From Adiantum capillus-veneris (Eukaryota > Streptophyta > Polypodiopsida > Polypodiales > Pteridaceae): a stretch of DNA of 64,000 nt. Where the stretch lies: assembly GCA_014529385.2 (NCBI GenBank), contig CM043967.1, positions 128,937,182-129,001,181 of the forward strand, written 5' to 3'. Below, piece after piece: positions 9,948 through 21,624 of this stretch (the first letter of the stretch is position 1; each line of letters begins with the position of its first letter). A program made the position numbers and the translations under genes. The notes under the pieces were generated by a model, which saw only the letters and a list, made by a program, of their open reading frames with translations, made no database searches and was not told the origin of the DNA.

Positions 9948-10190
9948 TTGAGCACTAGCACGGAAAGTGAAGATGATGAAACTAAAATTCACAAGGATGA
10001 GGCAACCTATGATGGTGACACATCTGATGTTTGTGAGAGTTGGTGCGATGATGTATGTGATGATGACATAGAGTCACTAGATCCATTGAAGGATATGGTA
10101 GCCTTGCACAAAGAGCAACGTATCTTTTGGGAAGCAGCTTTGCAGAAACATGGCATGGATGCTTGCAGTGATGATGAGATGATATGCTAG
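9948..10190 (+). pseudogene. TR-GAG acidic linker, monomer a2
   Basis: It is nearly identical to the a1 linker and ends at TAG 10188-10190. The C-terminal domain continues in frame beyond the stop. Confidence 0.55.
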
Positions 10191-11084
10191 GGTCAGGGAG
10201 TTTCCACATCAAGCAAAGATGTAGGAGATAATGATGTTATGATGGTTGATGTGGCCTTGGGTCCATGTGCTTTACCAGAGCTAGGGGTTGGGCAACCCTA
10301 TAGTGGTTGTGATGCAGAGACATTGGGTCATGAAGATTATATGGATGAGTTCTATGTGTGCAAGGATTTGATGCTAGTGCCATCTCCAAGGGATAACTGT
10401 GAGAATATGCCACCTACGGTTGTTAAGTATAAACTTCTTGAGGATCGGGTAGACAAGGAGGTTACAGTGACCTTTTTCTTGCATGATGATTTGATTGATG
10501 CATTTCACAAACTTCAATGTATGTTTAGGACATATCCCTTTATCTGTGAAGATCGTAATTGGAAGTTAGCGAGTCTTTGGGCTAGTTGGCATGATGAAGA
10601 CTTGATTATAAGGTGCTATGTGGCTTTGTATGCATGTTTCCAGCTTTTCAAGTGGAAAATGTCTTATGTGGAAGAAGAAGAATCTGCTAGTTATAGCATT
10701 TTTGGAGAGAGTTTTCAATTTTGGAGTGGATTTGTTAATGCTTGGAGTGATGATCTCTTCGCCGTAAGAAATGAAGAGCAGATGATGCGTCAGGAAGATG
10801 ATGTGAAAATTATGGTTGTCAATCGAATGGGATCTAATTATGAGATGCATTTTGAGGTATCTATGGTTTTGAATGATTGTGATAGCTTCTAGTGTGAGAT
10901 GGCGTGTAGCAACCTTCGAGAGGATTTATATCGTGCTTGGGATCCTGTTGGACAACGGCAATTCGGCAAGAAAAAGGATGTTTTTTTCTTTGATAGGGGT
11001 AGCATGCTTGAGCATGTAGTTGGTTCTATGCGGATGTATAAGTTTACCTATGATCCTGGAGGAAGTTTGCAATCATCTTTATAG
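10191..11084 (+). pseudogene. TR-GAG C-terminal domain, monomer a2 (nonsense)
   Basis: The first ATG is 10239. It carries the type-a TAG in place of Trp at 10890-10892, then stays open to 11084. It differs from a1 by a few residues (for example F for C in VTFxLHDD). Confidence 0.6.
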
Positions 11085-11266
11085 ATTTTTTTTGTCACAC
11101 TTTGATGCAAGTGTTGAGCATAAATGCTCAACTAGGGGTTGGGCAATGATGATAAATCACTTTTGGCATGTACAAAGTAGCATTTATATGATTGGTCATA
11201 TGTTCAAAAACATGTAAATACATGAATTTGGGAGCTTTGAAAAGTGGTTTGAAGTTCGAAAAGAGA

Positions 11267-12370
11267 TGCATCCTATACACATTGTGAATAGTCAAGTTCG
11301 CGTGCTAGCAGTCGAACACATGTACATGCCCGTATAGGGTATCGGGGCCTTGGATATGGTTCTAGGTGGCTTATTTTGGCTCTAGATAATGTTTTTGAGC
11401 TTTCTAGAATGTAAATAATGCAAGTGACAAGTGTGGGTACTCTCATCCCGCTTGAGAAGTTTGGGACATGCAGTAATTGTCTATTTACAGTGCCTGATCT
11501 GCGACAATGCGTGCACCGCCCTAGAAATGAACAAAAATAGAATTTGGGGATGTGGAAATGTGCTTTCGGTATTGAGGATCAATTGTACGAAATTTGGTGA
11601 ATTTTGGAGTCCGTTTGTGGTTTTTCCTGCGAAAAATGCGCGCCAGGGATCAAAACTGGCCAAAAAAGGTCAAAAAATGGTCAAAAAGGGTGTGAAATGG
11701 CTTAAAATTGCCACATCACTCACGGTGCCATGATGGTCCAGGCTGAGGGAGAACTTTAGAAGAGGAATGTCAACACTTTCACCCGTCTGTGTGTAGGAGG
11801 AAGCAGGGTTCCTACAGGTGGTCTAGTGCAGTCCCGTCGCGTTCGCGTCCTGTTTTCGAGTGTGTGGAGGAGTGAATGAGAGCTTTCTCTCTTCAATTTT
11901 GCACTTGGGAGAGTCTATGGAAGTTATGAGGTTTCAATGGATGTGTGTGTGCAAGGAATTGAGGGAAGAAGGTACGGCTTTCTGCAAGACTATGTGACCC
12001 TGTATCGGTGCCATTAGGGTTGGCACTACTCCAAAGAGTCCAACAGAGTGGAGTTTGGTGAAGCTTTTGCAATGGTTTGAGAGTGGCCTTTTGTGGGTGG
12101 AGTTTTTGGTTTTCTGATGGTTTTTATTGTATATTTTGGTCACCATCAAGCGTGATTTCAAGTGTTGATCACCTCGACTGACCTTGTAGTGTCTGCGGGC
12201 AGGCAAGGTCTTGTAGGTCGAGGCATTTGGAGTTTGAATTGAGCTTGTGGGTAGAGTTTTCAGGGAGATTTTGAGTGGTGGTGTGTGTGGGTTTGAATTC
12301 AAGTAAATTCCTTGTGTGGTGTTGAGTTGTCTTGGTGTGTGAGTGTGCGCACGGCGTCTTTGGTCCATCA
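11267..12370 (+). repeat. TR-GAG LTR 4, complete, 1104 bp
   Basis: It is the copy of LTR 2 at +7098, the same length, ending TCCATCA. Confidence 0.65.
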
Positions 12371-12375
12371 TCCTT

Positions 12376-12395
12376 TGGCGATCCCGCTGGGGAGC
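12376..12395 (+). promoter_or_regulatory. Primer-binding-site-like motif (TR-GAG)
   Basis: TGGCGATCCCGCTGGGGAGC lies 5 nt after the end of LTR 4 and is identical to the copy at 5278. Confidence 0.5.
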
Positions 12396-12473
12396 AAAAA
12401 TTGCCGGTTGTGCACCCAGAATTAATATTTTGAGCAATGATGTACACAAATTTTGGATGTTGAAGGTAGTTTC

Positions 12474-13103
12474 ATGATGGTGGTGTCATTCCAACCATCA
12501 ATTTTCATAGGTTCTGAGGATGCAGACGATTGGCTTGCATCATATGAGTTCGACTTGACATGTTTATGCTGTGCAGTTCCAAGTGAGGCGCAAAAGCTTG
12601 TAGGTATCTATCTGGTGGTCAGAGGTAATGCAAGAGAATGGTTTCAGAGATTTTCACAAGATGACAAAGTGAATTGGGACAGCTTTAAGATATGCTTTTT
12701 GAAGCGGTTTAAAAAGGTGATTCCTCACCAAGATGCATGGAAACAGGTCACTAGTTTGTTTATGCAAGAGCACGAGTCTGTTTTGCAGATTTTTGGTCAA
12801 GATTTGATAATGCTTGGAGAGTGTGGAAAGATGCTCTATTGCATGTGGAAGCCATGTCTAAAGAAGAATTTTATCCCGTATTTACAAGTAGCCAAAGAAT
12901 ATAGGTATTCACGAGTTTGTTACGACCAATCCTTAAAGTGAAAGTGGAAGAGAAAGAGTCGAATTCCATGCGTGAAGCATTGAAGATAGCACTGCAAAAA
13001 GAAAGAAATCTATGCGTTTCCACACGCATGAAGTTCCATTTTTCAATACGTGGTATGGATAGTGTAGACGACCGTTATGTGCAAAAAGGCACAGTTGGCA
13101 GGT
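12474..13103 (+). pseudogene. TR-GAG gag, monomer b2 (frameshifted and truncated)
   Basis: It has the same GTTTTGCAG frameshift as b1 (stop at 12941) and the same cut by the internal LTR piece, so both lesions were duplicated with the unit. Confidence 0.65.
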
Positions 13104-13654
13104 GCACATTGTGAATAGTCAGGTTCGCGCGCTAGCAGTCGAACACATGTACATGCCCGTATAGGGTATCGCGGCCTTGGATATGGTTCTAGGTGGCTTA
13201 TTTTGGCTCTAGATAATTTTTTTGAGCTTTCTAGATTGTAAATAATGCAAGTCACAAGTGTGGGTACTCTCATCCCGCTCGAGAAGTTTGGGACATGCAG
13301 TAATTGTCTATTTACGGTGCGTGATCTGCGGCGATGCGTGCACCGCCCTAGAAGTGGTCGAAAATAGAATTTGGGGATGTGGAAATGTTCTTTGGGTATC
13401 TAGGGTCAAGCGTGCCAAATTTGGTGAATTTTGGAGTCCGTTTGGGGTTTTCCCTGCGAAAAATGCCCGCCGGGGGTCAAAATTGGCCAAAAGTTGGCCA
13501 AAAAAGGTCAAAAAATGGTCAAAAAGGGTGTGAAATGGCTTAAAATTGCCACACCACTCACAGTGCCGTGATGTTCCAGGCTGAGGGAGGACTTTAAAAG
13601 AGAAATATCAACACTTTCACCCCTCTGTGTATAGGAGAAAGCAGGGTTCCTACA
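13104..13654 (+). repeat. Partial TR-GAG LTR inside gag of monomer b2
   Basis: It is the copy of 6006-6556 at exactly +7098, with both junctions identical. Confidence 0.8.
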
Positions 13655-13999
13655 TCTGCGCAAACTCGATGCAAATGAAATATGTGAAGCAATTTTGGAG
13701 ACCATACACATGCCAATGGTGCAAAATGGCAAGGACGCAGTAGAAAAATGTGAAAGTTTGAGCACTAGCACAGAAAGTGAAGATGATGAAACTAAACTTC
13801 ACAAGGATGAGGCAACGTATGATGGTGACACATCTGATGTTTGTGAGAGTTGGTGCGATGATGTATGTGATGATGACCTAGAGTCACTAGATCCATTGAA
13901 GGATATGGTAGCCCCCCATAAAGAGCAACGTATCTTTTGGGAAGAAGCTTTCAGCAACATGGCATGGATGCTTGTATTGATGATGAGATGATGGGCTAG
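13655..13999 (+). pseudogene. TR-GAG acidic linker, monomer b2
   Basis: It is open from 13695 to 13991 with the same end-frameshift as b1. It differs at AP for AL in the KDMVAxHKEQ motif, from a CCCCC run. The family UAG is at 13997-13999. Confidence 0.55.
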
Positions 14000-14050
14000 G
14001 GTCAGGGAGTTTCCACATCAAGCAAAGATGACGTAGGAGATAATGGTGCT

Positions 14051-14896
14051 ATGATGGTTGATGTGACCTTGGGTACATGTGCTTTACCAGAGCTAGGGGT
14101 TGGGCAACCCTATAGTGGATGTCATGCAGAGGCATTAGGTCATGAAGATTATATGGATGAGTTCTATGGGTGCAAGGATTTGATGCTAGTGCCATCTCCA
14201 AGGGATAACTGTGATAATATGCCACCTACGGTTGTTAAGTACAAACTTCTTGAGGATGGGGTAGACAAGGAGGTTACAGTGACCTTTTGCTTGCATGATG
14301 ATTTGATGGATGCATTTCACAAACATCAATGTATGTTTAGGACATATCCCTTTATCTCTGAAGATCGTTATTGGCAGTTAGCGAGTCTTGGGGCTAGTTG
14401 GCATGATGAAGAATTGATTATAAGGTGCTATGTGGCTTTGTATGCATTTTTCCACCTTTTCAAGTGGAAAATGTCTTATGTGGAAGAAGAAGAATCTACT
14501 AGTGATAGCATTTTTGGAGAGAGTTTTCAATTTCGGAGTGGATTTGTTAATGCTTGGAGTGATGATCTCTTAGCCATAAGAAATGAAGAGCAGCTGATGC
14601 GTCAGGAAGATGATGTGCAATTTATGGTTGTCAATCAAATGGGATCTAATTATGAGATGCATTTTGAGGTATCTATGGTTCTGAATGATTGTGATAGCTT
14701 TTGGTGTGAGATGGCGTGTAGCAACCTTGGAGGTGATTTATATCGTGCTTGGGATCCAGTTGGACAATGGCATTTTGGCAAGAAAAAGGATGGATTTTTC
14801 TTTGATAGGGGTAGCCTGCTTGAGCATGTAGTTGGTTATATGTGTATGTGTAAGTTTCCCTATGATCCTGGAGGAAGTTTCGAATCATTTCTATAA
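14051..14896 (+). CDS. TR-GAG C-terminal domain, monomer b2 (intact)
   Basis: This is an uninterrupted 281-codon frame identical in translation to the b1 copy. It keeps a clean frame next to a broken gag. That is compatible with recent duplication and does not by itself show selection. Confidence 0.6.
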   Translation: MMVDVTLGTCALPELGVGQPYSGCHAEALGHEDYMDEFYGCKDLMLVPSPRDNCDNMPPTVVKYKLLEDGVDKEVTVTFCLHDDLMDAFHKHQCMFRTYPFISEDRYWQLASLGASWHDEELIIRCYVALYAFFHLFKWKMSYVEEEESTSDSIFGESFQFRSGFVNAWSDDLLAIRNEEQLMRQEDDVQFMVVNQMGSNYEMHFEVSMVLNDCDSFWCEMACSNLGGDLYRAWDPVGQWHFGKKKDGFFFDRGSLLEHVVGYMCMCKFPYDPGGSFESFL

Positions 14897-15078
14897 GTTT
14901 TTTTTGTCACAAGTTGATGCAAGTGTTGAGCATAAATGCTCAACCAAGGGTTGGGCAATGATGATAAATCACTTTTGGCATGTACAAAGTAGCATTTATA
15001 TGCATTGTCATATGTTCAAAAAGATGTAAATACATGAATTTGGGAGCTTTGCAAAGTGGTTTCAAGTTCGAAAAAAGA

Positions 15079-16184
15079 TGCAACGTGTACACATTGTGAA
15101 TAGTCAGGTTCGTGCGCTAGCAGTCGGACACATGTAGATGCCCGTATAGGGTATCGGGGCCTTGCATATGGTTCTAGGTGGCTTATTTTGTCTCTAGATA
15201 ATGTGTTTGAGCTTTCTAGAATGTAAATAATTCAAGTGACAAGTTTGCGTACTCTTATCCCGCTCGAGAGGTTTGGGACATACAGTAATTGTCTATTTAC
15301 GGTGCCTTATCTGCGGCAATGCGTACACCGCCCTAGAAATGAACAAAAATAGAATTTGGGGATGTGGAAATGTTCTTTGGGTATCAAGGATCAAGCGTGG
15401 AAAATTTGGTGAATTTTGGAGTTCATTTGGGGTTTTTCCTGTGAAAAATGCCCACTAGGGGTCAAAAATGGCCAACACTGGGCCAAAAAAGGTCAAAAAA
15501 TGGTCAAAAAGGGTGTGAAATGGCTTAAAATTGCCACATCACTCATGGTGCCATGATGGTCCATGCTGAGGGAGGACTTTAGAAGAGTAATATCAACACT
15601 TTCACCCCTCTATGTGTAGGAGGAAGCAGGGTTCCTACAGGTGGTCTAGTGCAGTCCCGTCGCGTTCGCGTCCTACTTTCGAGTGTGTGGAGGAGTGAAT
15701 GAGAGCTTTCTCTCTTCAATTTTGCACTTGGGAGAGTCTATGGAAGTTATGAGGTTTCCATGGATGTGTGTGTGCAAGGAATTGAGGGAAGAAGGTGCGG
15801 CTTTCTGCAAGACTATGTGACCCTGTATTGGTGCCATTAGGGTTGGCGCTACTCCAAAGAGTCCAATAGACTGGAGTTTGGTGAAGCTTTTTCAATGGTT
15901 TGAGAGTGGACTTTCTTGGCTAGAGTTTTTGTTTTTTTGATGGTTTTTCTTGTATATTTTGTTGACGATCAAGCGTCATTTCAACTGTTGATCACCTCGA
16001 CTCACCTTGTAGTGTCTGCGGGCAGGCTAGGGCTTGTAGGTCCAGGCGGTTGGAGTTTGAATTGAGCTTGTGGGTAGAGTTTTCAAGGATATTTTGAGTG
16101 GTGTTGTGTGGGTTCGATTTCAAGTAAATTCCTTGTGTCGTGTTGAGTTGTCTGGGTGTGTGAGTGTGTGCACGACATCTTTGG
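15079..16184 (+). repeat. TR-GAG LTR 5 (primer site deleted)
   Basis: It is the copy of LTR 3 at +7098 and again lacks the terminal TCCATCA and primer-site motif before a type-a monomer. Confidence 0.6.
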
Positions 16185-16267
16185 AGAGCAAAAATTGCCG
16201 GTTGTGCACCTTAAATTTGGATTTTGAGCAGTGATGTACACAAATTTTGGATGTTGAAGGCAGTTTC

Positions 16268-17041
16268 ATGATGGTGGTGTCATTCCAACCATCAATTTTC
16301 ACAGGTTCTGAGGATGTAGACGATTGGCTTGCATCATATGAGTTCGACTTGACATGTTTATGCCGTGCAGTTCCAAGTGAGGCGCAAAAGCTTGTAGGGA
16401 TCAATCTGGTGGTCAGAGGTAATGCAAGAGAATGGTTTGAGAGATTGTCACAGCATGAAAAAGTGAATTGGGACAGCTTTAAGATATGCCTTTTGAAGCG
16501 GTTTAAAAAGGTGATTCCTCACCAAGATGCATGGAAACAGGTCACTAGTTTGTTTATGCAAGAGCACGAGTCTGTTGCAGATTTTTGGTCAAGATTTGAT
16601 GATGCTTGGAGAGTGTGTAAATATTCTCTATTGCATGTGGAAGCCATGTCTAAAAAGGAATTTTATTCCGCATTTACAAATAGCCAAAGAATACAAGTAT
16701 TCACGAGATTGTTACGACCAATCCATAAGGTGAAAGTGCAAGACAAAGAGCCGAATTCCGTGCGTGAAGCATTGAGGATAGCACTGCAAAAAGAAAGAAA
16801 GCTATGCGTTTCCACAGGCATGAAGTTCCCTTTTTCAATACGTGGTATGGATAGTGTATATGACCTTTATGTGCATAAATTCATAGTTGCAGGTGCTCAC
16901 GCTAGCAAGGATAATAGCTTGGATACAGGTGTGGATTCCCATATGCGCAAACTCGATGCAAATGAAATATGTGAAGCAATTTTGGAGAGCATACACATGC
17001 CAATGGTGCAAAATGGCAAGGACGCAGTAAGACAAATGTGA
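16268..17041 (+). CDS. Retrotransposon Gag-like protein, monomer a3
   Basis: This 257-codon gag matches a1/a2 but has several more changes (GINLVV, SRFDDAWRVCKYS, TRLLRP, NSVREAL). It is an older or less homogenised copy. The same terminal frameshift is present. Confidence 0.72.
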   Translation: MMVVSFQPSIFTGSEDVDDWLASYEFDLTCLCRAVPSEAQKLVGINLVVRGNAREWFERLSQHEKVNWDSFKICLLKRFKKVIPHQDAWKQVTSLFMQEHESVADFWSRFDDAWRVCKYSLLHVEAMSKKEFYSAFTNSQRIQVFTRLLRPIHKVKVQDKEPNSVREALRIALQKERKLCVSTGMKFPFSIRGMDSVYDLYVHKFIVAGAHASKDNSLDTGVDSHMRKLDANEICEAILESIHMPMVQNGKDAVRQM

Positions 17042-17045
17042 AAGT

Positions 17046-17286
17046 TTGAGCACTAGCATGGAAAGTGAAGATGATGAAATTTAAATTCACAAGGATGAGG
17101 CAACCTGTGATGGTGACACATCTGATGTTTGTGAGAGTTGGTGCGATGATGTATGTGATGATGACATAGAGTCACTAGATCCATTGAAGGATATGGTAGC
17201 CTTGCACAAAGAGCAACGTATCTTTTGGGAAGCATCTTTGCAGCAACATGGCATGGATGCTTGCATTGATGATGAGATCATATACT
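17046..17286 (+). pseudogene. TR-GAG acidic linker, monomer a3
   Basis: The acidic reading is recognisable but carries an in-frame TAA (GAAATTTAAATT near 17082). The family UAG lies at about 17286 (CATATACTAGGG). Confidence 0.5.
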
Positions 17287-17336
17287 AGGGTCAGGGAGTT
17301 TCCACATCAAGCAAAGATGTAGGAGATAATGATGTT

Positions 17337-18182
17337 ATGATGGTTGACGTGGTCTTGGGTCCATCTGCTTTACCAGAGCTAGGGGTTGGGCAACCCTATA
17401 GTGGTTGTGATGCAGAGACATTGGGTCATGAAGATTATATGGATGAGTTCTATGTGTGCAAGGATTTGATGCTAGTGCCATCTCCAAGGGATAACTGTGA
17501 GAATATGCCACCTACGGTTGTTAAGTATAAACTTCTTGAGGATGGGGTAGACAAGGAGGTTACAGTGACCTTTTGCTTGCATGATGATTTGATGGATGCA
17601 TTTCACAAACTTCAATGTATGTTTAGGACATATCCCTTTATCTGTGAAGATCGTAATTGGCAGTTAGCGAGTCTTTGGGCTAGTTGGCATGATGAAGACT
17701 TGATTATAAGGTGCTATGTGGCTTTGTATGCATGTTTCCAGCTTTTCAAGTGGAAAATGTCTTATGTGGAAGAAGAAGAATCTGCTAGTTATAGCATTTT
17801 TGGAGAGAGTTTTCAATTTTGGAGTGGATTTGTTAATGCTTGGAGTGATGATCTCTTAGCCGTAAGAAATGAAGAGCAGCTGATGCGTCAGGAAGATGAT
17901 GTGAAAATTATGGTTGTCAATCGAATGGGATCTAATTATGAGATGCATTTTGAGGTATCTATGGTTTTGAATGATTGTGATAGCTTCTAGTGTAAGATGG
18001 CGTGTAGCAACCTTCGAGAGGATTTATATCATGCTTGGGATCCTGTTGGACAACGGCATTTCGGCAAGAAAAAGGATGTTTTTTTCTTTGATAGGGGTAG
18101 CATGCTTGAGCATGTAGTTGGTTCTATGCGGATGTATAAGTTTACCTATGATCCTGGAGGAAGTTTGCAATCATTTCTATAG
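17337..18182 (+). pseudogene. TR-GAG C-terminal domain, monomer a3 (nonsense)
   Basis: It is open to 17990, where TAG replaces Trp, then from 17991 to the TAG at 18182. It shares the type-a nonsense but has type-b-like residues elsewhere (EDGVDKE, DLMDAF). Confidence 0.6.
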
Positions 18183-18364
18183 ATTTTTTTGGTCACACTT
18201 TCATGCAAGTGTTGAGCATAAATGCTCAACTAGGGGTTGGGAAATGATGATAAATCACTTTTGGCATGTACAAAATAGCATTTATATGATTGGTCATATG
18301 TTCAAAAAGATGTAAATACATGAATTTGGGAGCTTTTCAAAGTGGTTTGAAGTTCGAAAAGAGA

Positions 18365-19479
18365 TGCAACCTATACACATTGTGAATAGTCAAGTTCGCG
18401 TGCTAGCAGTCGAACACATGTACATGCCCGTATAGGGTATCGGGGCCTTGGATATGGTTCTAGGTGGCTTATTTTGGCTCTAGATAATGTTTTTGAGCTT
18501 TCTAGAATGTAAATAATGCAAGTGACAAGTGTGGGTACTCTCATCCCGCTCGAGAAGTTTGGGACATGCAGTAATTGTCTATTTACAGTGCCTGATCTAC
18601 GACAATGCGTGCACCGCCCTAGAAATGAACAAAAATAGAATTTGGGGATGTGGAAATGTGCTTTCGGTATCGAGGGTCAATTGTACGAAATTTGGTGAAT
18701 TTTGGAGTCCGTTTGTGGTTTTTCCTACGAACAATGCGCGCCGGGGATCAAAACTGGCCAAAACTAGGCCAAAAAAGGTCAAAAAATGGTCAAAAAGGGT
18801 GTGAAATGGCTTAAAATTCCCAAATCACTCACGGTGCCATGATGGTCCAGGCTGAGGGAGGACTTTAGAAGAGCAATGTCAACACTTTCACCCATCTGTG
18901 TGTAGGAGGAAGCAGGGTTCCTACAGGTGGTCTAGTGCAGTCCCGTCGCGTTCGCGTCCTGTTTTCGAGTGTGTGGAGGAGTGAATGAGATCTTTCTCTC
19001 TTCAATTTTGCACTTGGGAGATTCTATGGAATTTATGAGGTTTCCATGGATGTGTGTGTGCAAGGAATTGAGGGAAGAAGGTACGGCTTTCTGCAAGACT
19101 ATGTGACCCTGTATTGGTGCCATTAGGGTTGGCGCGACTCCAAAGAGTCCAACAGAGTGGAGTTTGGTGAAGCTTATGCAATGGTTTGAGAGTGGCCTTT
19201 CGTGGGTGGGTTTTTTGGTTTTTTGATGGTTTTTATTGTATATTTTGGTCACCATCAAGCGTGATTTCAAGTGTTGATCACCTCGACTCACCTTGTAGTG
19301 TCTGCGGGCAGGCAAGGGCTTGTAGGTCGAGGCGTTTGGAGTTTGAATTGAGCTTGTGGGTAGAGTTTTCAAGGAGATTTTGAGTGGTGGTGTGTGTGGG
19401 TTTGAATTCAAGTAAATTCCTTGTGTGGTGTTGAGTTGTCTTGGTGTGTGAGAGTGCGCACGACGTCTTTGGTCCATCA
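18365..19479 (+). repeat. TR-GAG LTR 6, 1115 bp
   Basis: It starts TGCAACC after GAAAAGAGA and ends TCCATCA. It is about 11 bp longer than LTR 2 because it keeps an extra AAACTAGGCC-like stretch near 18765. Confidence 0.62.
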
Positions 19480-19484
19480 TCCTT

Positions 19485-19504
19485 TGGCGATCCCGCTGGG
19501 GAGC
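19485..19504 (+). promoter_or_regulatory. Primer-binding-site-like motif (TR-GAG)
   Basis: TGGCGATCCCGCTGGGGAGC lies 5 nt after the LTR 6 end. Confidence 0.5.
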
Positions 19505-19582
19505 GAAAATTGCCGGTTGTGCACCCTGAATTAATATTTTCAGCAGTGATGTACACAAATTTTGGATGTTGAAGGTAGTTTC

Positions 19583-20184
19583 ATGATGGTGGTGTCATTC
19601 CAACCATCAATTTTCATAGGTTCTGAGGATGCAGACGATTGGCTTGCATCATATGAGTTCGACTTGACATGTTTATGCTGTACAGTTCCAAGTGAGGCGC
19701 AAAAGCTTGTAGGTATCTATCTGGTGGTCAGAGGTAATGTAAGAGAATGGTTTCAGAGATTTTCACAAGATGACAAAGTGAATTGGGACAGATTTAAGAT
19801 ATGCTTTTAGAAGCGGTTTAAAAAGGTGATTCCTCACCAAGATGCATGGAAACAGGTCACTAGTTTCTTTATGCAAGAGCACGAGTCTGTTTTGCAGTTT
19901 TTTGGTCAAGATTTGATAATGCTTGGAGAGTGTGGAAAGATGCTCTATTGCATGTGGAAGCCATGTCTATAGAAAAAATTTATCCCGCATTTACAAGTAG
20001 GCAAAGAATATAGGTATTCACGAGTTTGTTACGACCAATCTTTAAAGTGAAAGTGGAAGAGAAAGAGCCGAATTCCATGCGTGAAGCATTAAAATAGCAC
20101 TGCAAAAAGAAAGAAATCTATGCGTTTCCACAGGCATGAAGTTCCCTTTTTCAATTCGTGGTATGGATAGTGTAGACGACCGTT
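19583..20184 (+). pseudogene. TR-GAG gag, monomer c
   Basis: The type-b-like N-terminus (IGSEDADDW, GIYLVVRG) stops at TAG 19808-19810 (Leu codon changed). It also carries the GTTTTGCAG frameshift and further small deletions near 20092. Unlike b1/b2 it has no internal LTR piece, so it represents the state before that event. Confidence 0.65.
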
Positions 20185-20560
20185 ATGTGCAAAAAGGCAC
20201 AGTTGGCAGGTGCTCATGCTAGCAAGGATAATAGCTTGGATACAGTTGTGGATTCCCATATGCGCAAAGTCGATACAAATGAAATATGTGAAGCAACTTT
20301 GGAGAGCATACACATGCCAATGGTGCAAAATGGCAAGGATGTAGTAGACAAATGTGAAATTTTGAGCACTAACACGGAAAGTGAATATGATGAAACTAAA
20401 ATTGACAAGGATGAGGCAACCTAAGATGGTGACACATCAGATGTTTGTGAGAGTTGGTGCGATGATGTATGTGATGATGACATAGTGTCACTAGATCCAT
20501 TGAAGGATATGGTAGCCTTGCACAAAGAGCAACGTATCTTTTGGAAAGCAAGGTGTTTCC
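20185..20560 (+). pseudogene. TR-GAG acidic linker, monomer c (deleted end)
   Basis: The linker reads from 20185 to a TAA at 20424. Further on, the sequence jumps from TTTTGGAAAGCA to the AGGTGTTTCC after the usual UAG, so about 60 bp including the UAG site are missing. Confidence 0.5.
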
Positions 20561-20596
20561 ACATCAATCAAAGATGACGTAGGAGATAATGATGCT

Positions 20597-21442
20597 ATGA
20601 TGGTTGATGTGACCTTGCGTCCATGTGCTTTACAAGAGCTAGGGGTTGGGCAACCCTATAGTGGTTGTGATGTAGAGACATTGGGTCATGAAGGTTATAT
20701 GGATGAGTTCTATGTGTGCAAGGATTTGATGCTAGTGATATCTCCAAGGGATGTCCATGAGAATATACAACCTACGGTTGTTAAGTATAAACTTCTTGAG
20801 GATGGGGTAAACAAGGAGGTTAAAGTAACCTTTTGCTTGCATGATGATTTGATGGATGCATGTCACAAACTTTAATGTATGTTTAGGACATATCCCTTTA
20901 TCTGTGAAGATCCTAATTGGAAGTTCGCGAGTCTTGGGGCTAGTTGGTATGATGAAGACTTGATTATAAGGTGCTATGTGGCTTTGTATGCATCTTTCCA
21001 GCTTTTCAAGTGGAAAATGTCTTATGTGGAAGAAGAATAATCTACTAGTGATAGCATTTTTAGAGAGAGTTTTCAATTTCGGAGTGGATTTGTTAATGCT
21101 TGGAGTGATGATCTCTTAGCCATAAGAAATGAAGAGCAGATGATGCGTCAGGAAGATGATGTGAAATTTATGGTTGTCATTCTAATGGGATCTAATTATG
21201 AGATGCATTTTGAGGTCTCTACGGTTCTGAATGATTTTGATAGCTTCTGGTGTGAGATGGAGTGTAGCAACCTTCGAGATGATTTATATCGTGCTTGGGA
21301 CCCAGTTGGACAATGGCATTTTGGCAAGAAAAAGGATGGTGTTTTCTTTGATAGGGGTAGCCTGCTTGAGCATGTAGTTGGATCGATGTGGATGTTTAAG
21401 TTTCCCTATGATCCTGGAGGAAGTTTTCAATCATTTCTATAG
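20597..21442 (+). pseudogene. TR-GAG C-terminal domain, monomer c
   Basis: It is broken by TAA at 20873-20875 (Gln in other copies) and by a TAA after VEEE near 21040, then is open from 21140 to 21442. It is more divergent than types a and b. Confidence 0.55.
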
Positions 21443-21624
21443 GTTTTTTTTGTCACAGTTTGATGCAAGTGTTGAGCATAAATGCTCAACTAGGGGTTCG
21501 GCAATGAGCATAAATCACTTTTGGCATGTACAATGTAGCATTTATATGCATGTTCATATGGTCAAAAAGATGTAAATACATGAATTTGGGAGCTTTTCAA
21601 AGTGGTTTCAAGTTCGAAAAAAGA

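Larger units (their letters stand above)
7101..14198 (+). repeat. Higher-order repeat copy 2, 7098 bp
   Basis: This is a full copy of the dimeric unit. Features recur at exactly +7098 in the next copy: gag starts 9170 and 16268, C-terminal ORFs 6953 and 14051, internal LTR pieces 6006 and 13104. Shared lesions show that the dimer was amplified as a block after they arose. They are the C-terminal-domain stop in type a, the internal LTR piece in type b and the primer-site deletion upstream of type a. Confidence 0.85.
14199..19561 (+). repeat. Higher-order repeat copy 3, partial and diverging
   Basis: It follows copy 2 through the end of type b and all of type a (a3, 16247-19561), with more substitutions than between copies 1 and 2. 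The next monomer (c, from 19562) resembles type b in its gag N-terminus but lacks the internal LTR piece. The 7098-bp periodicity therefore ends here. Confidence 0.75.
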
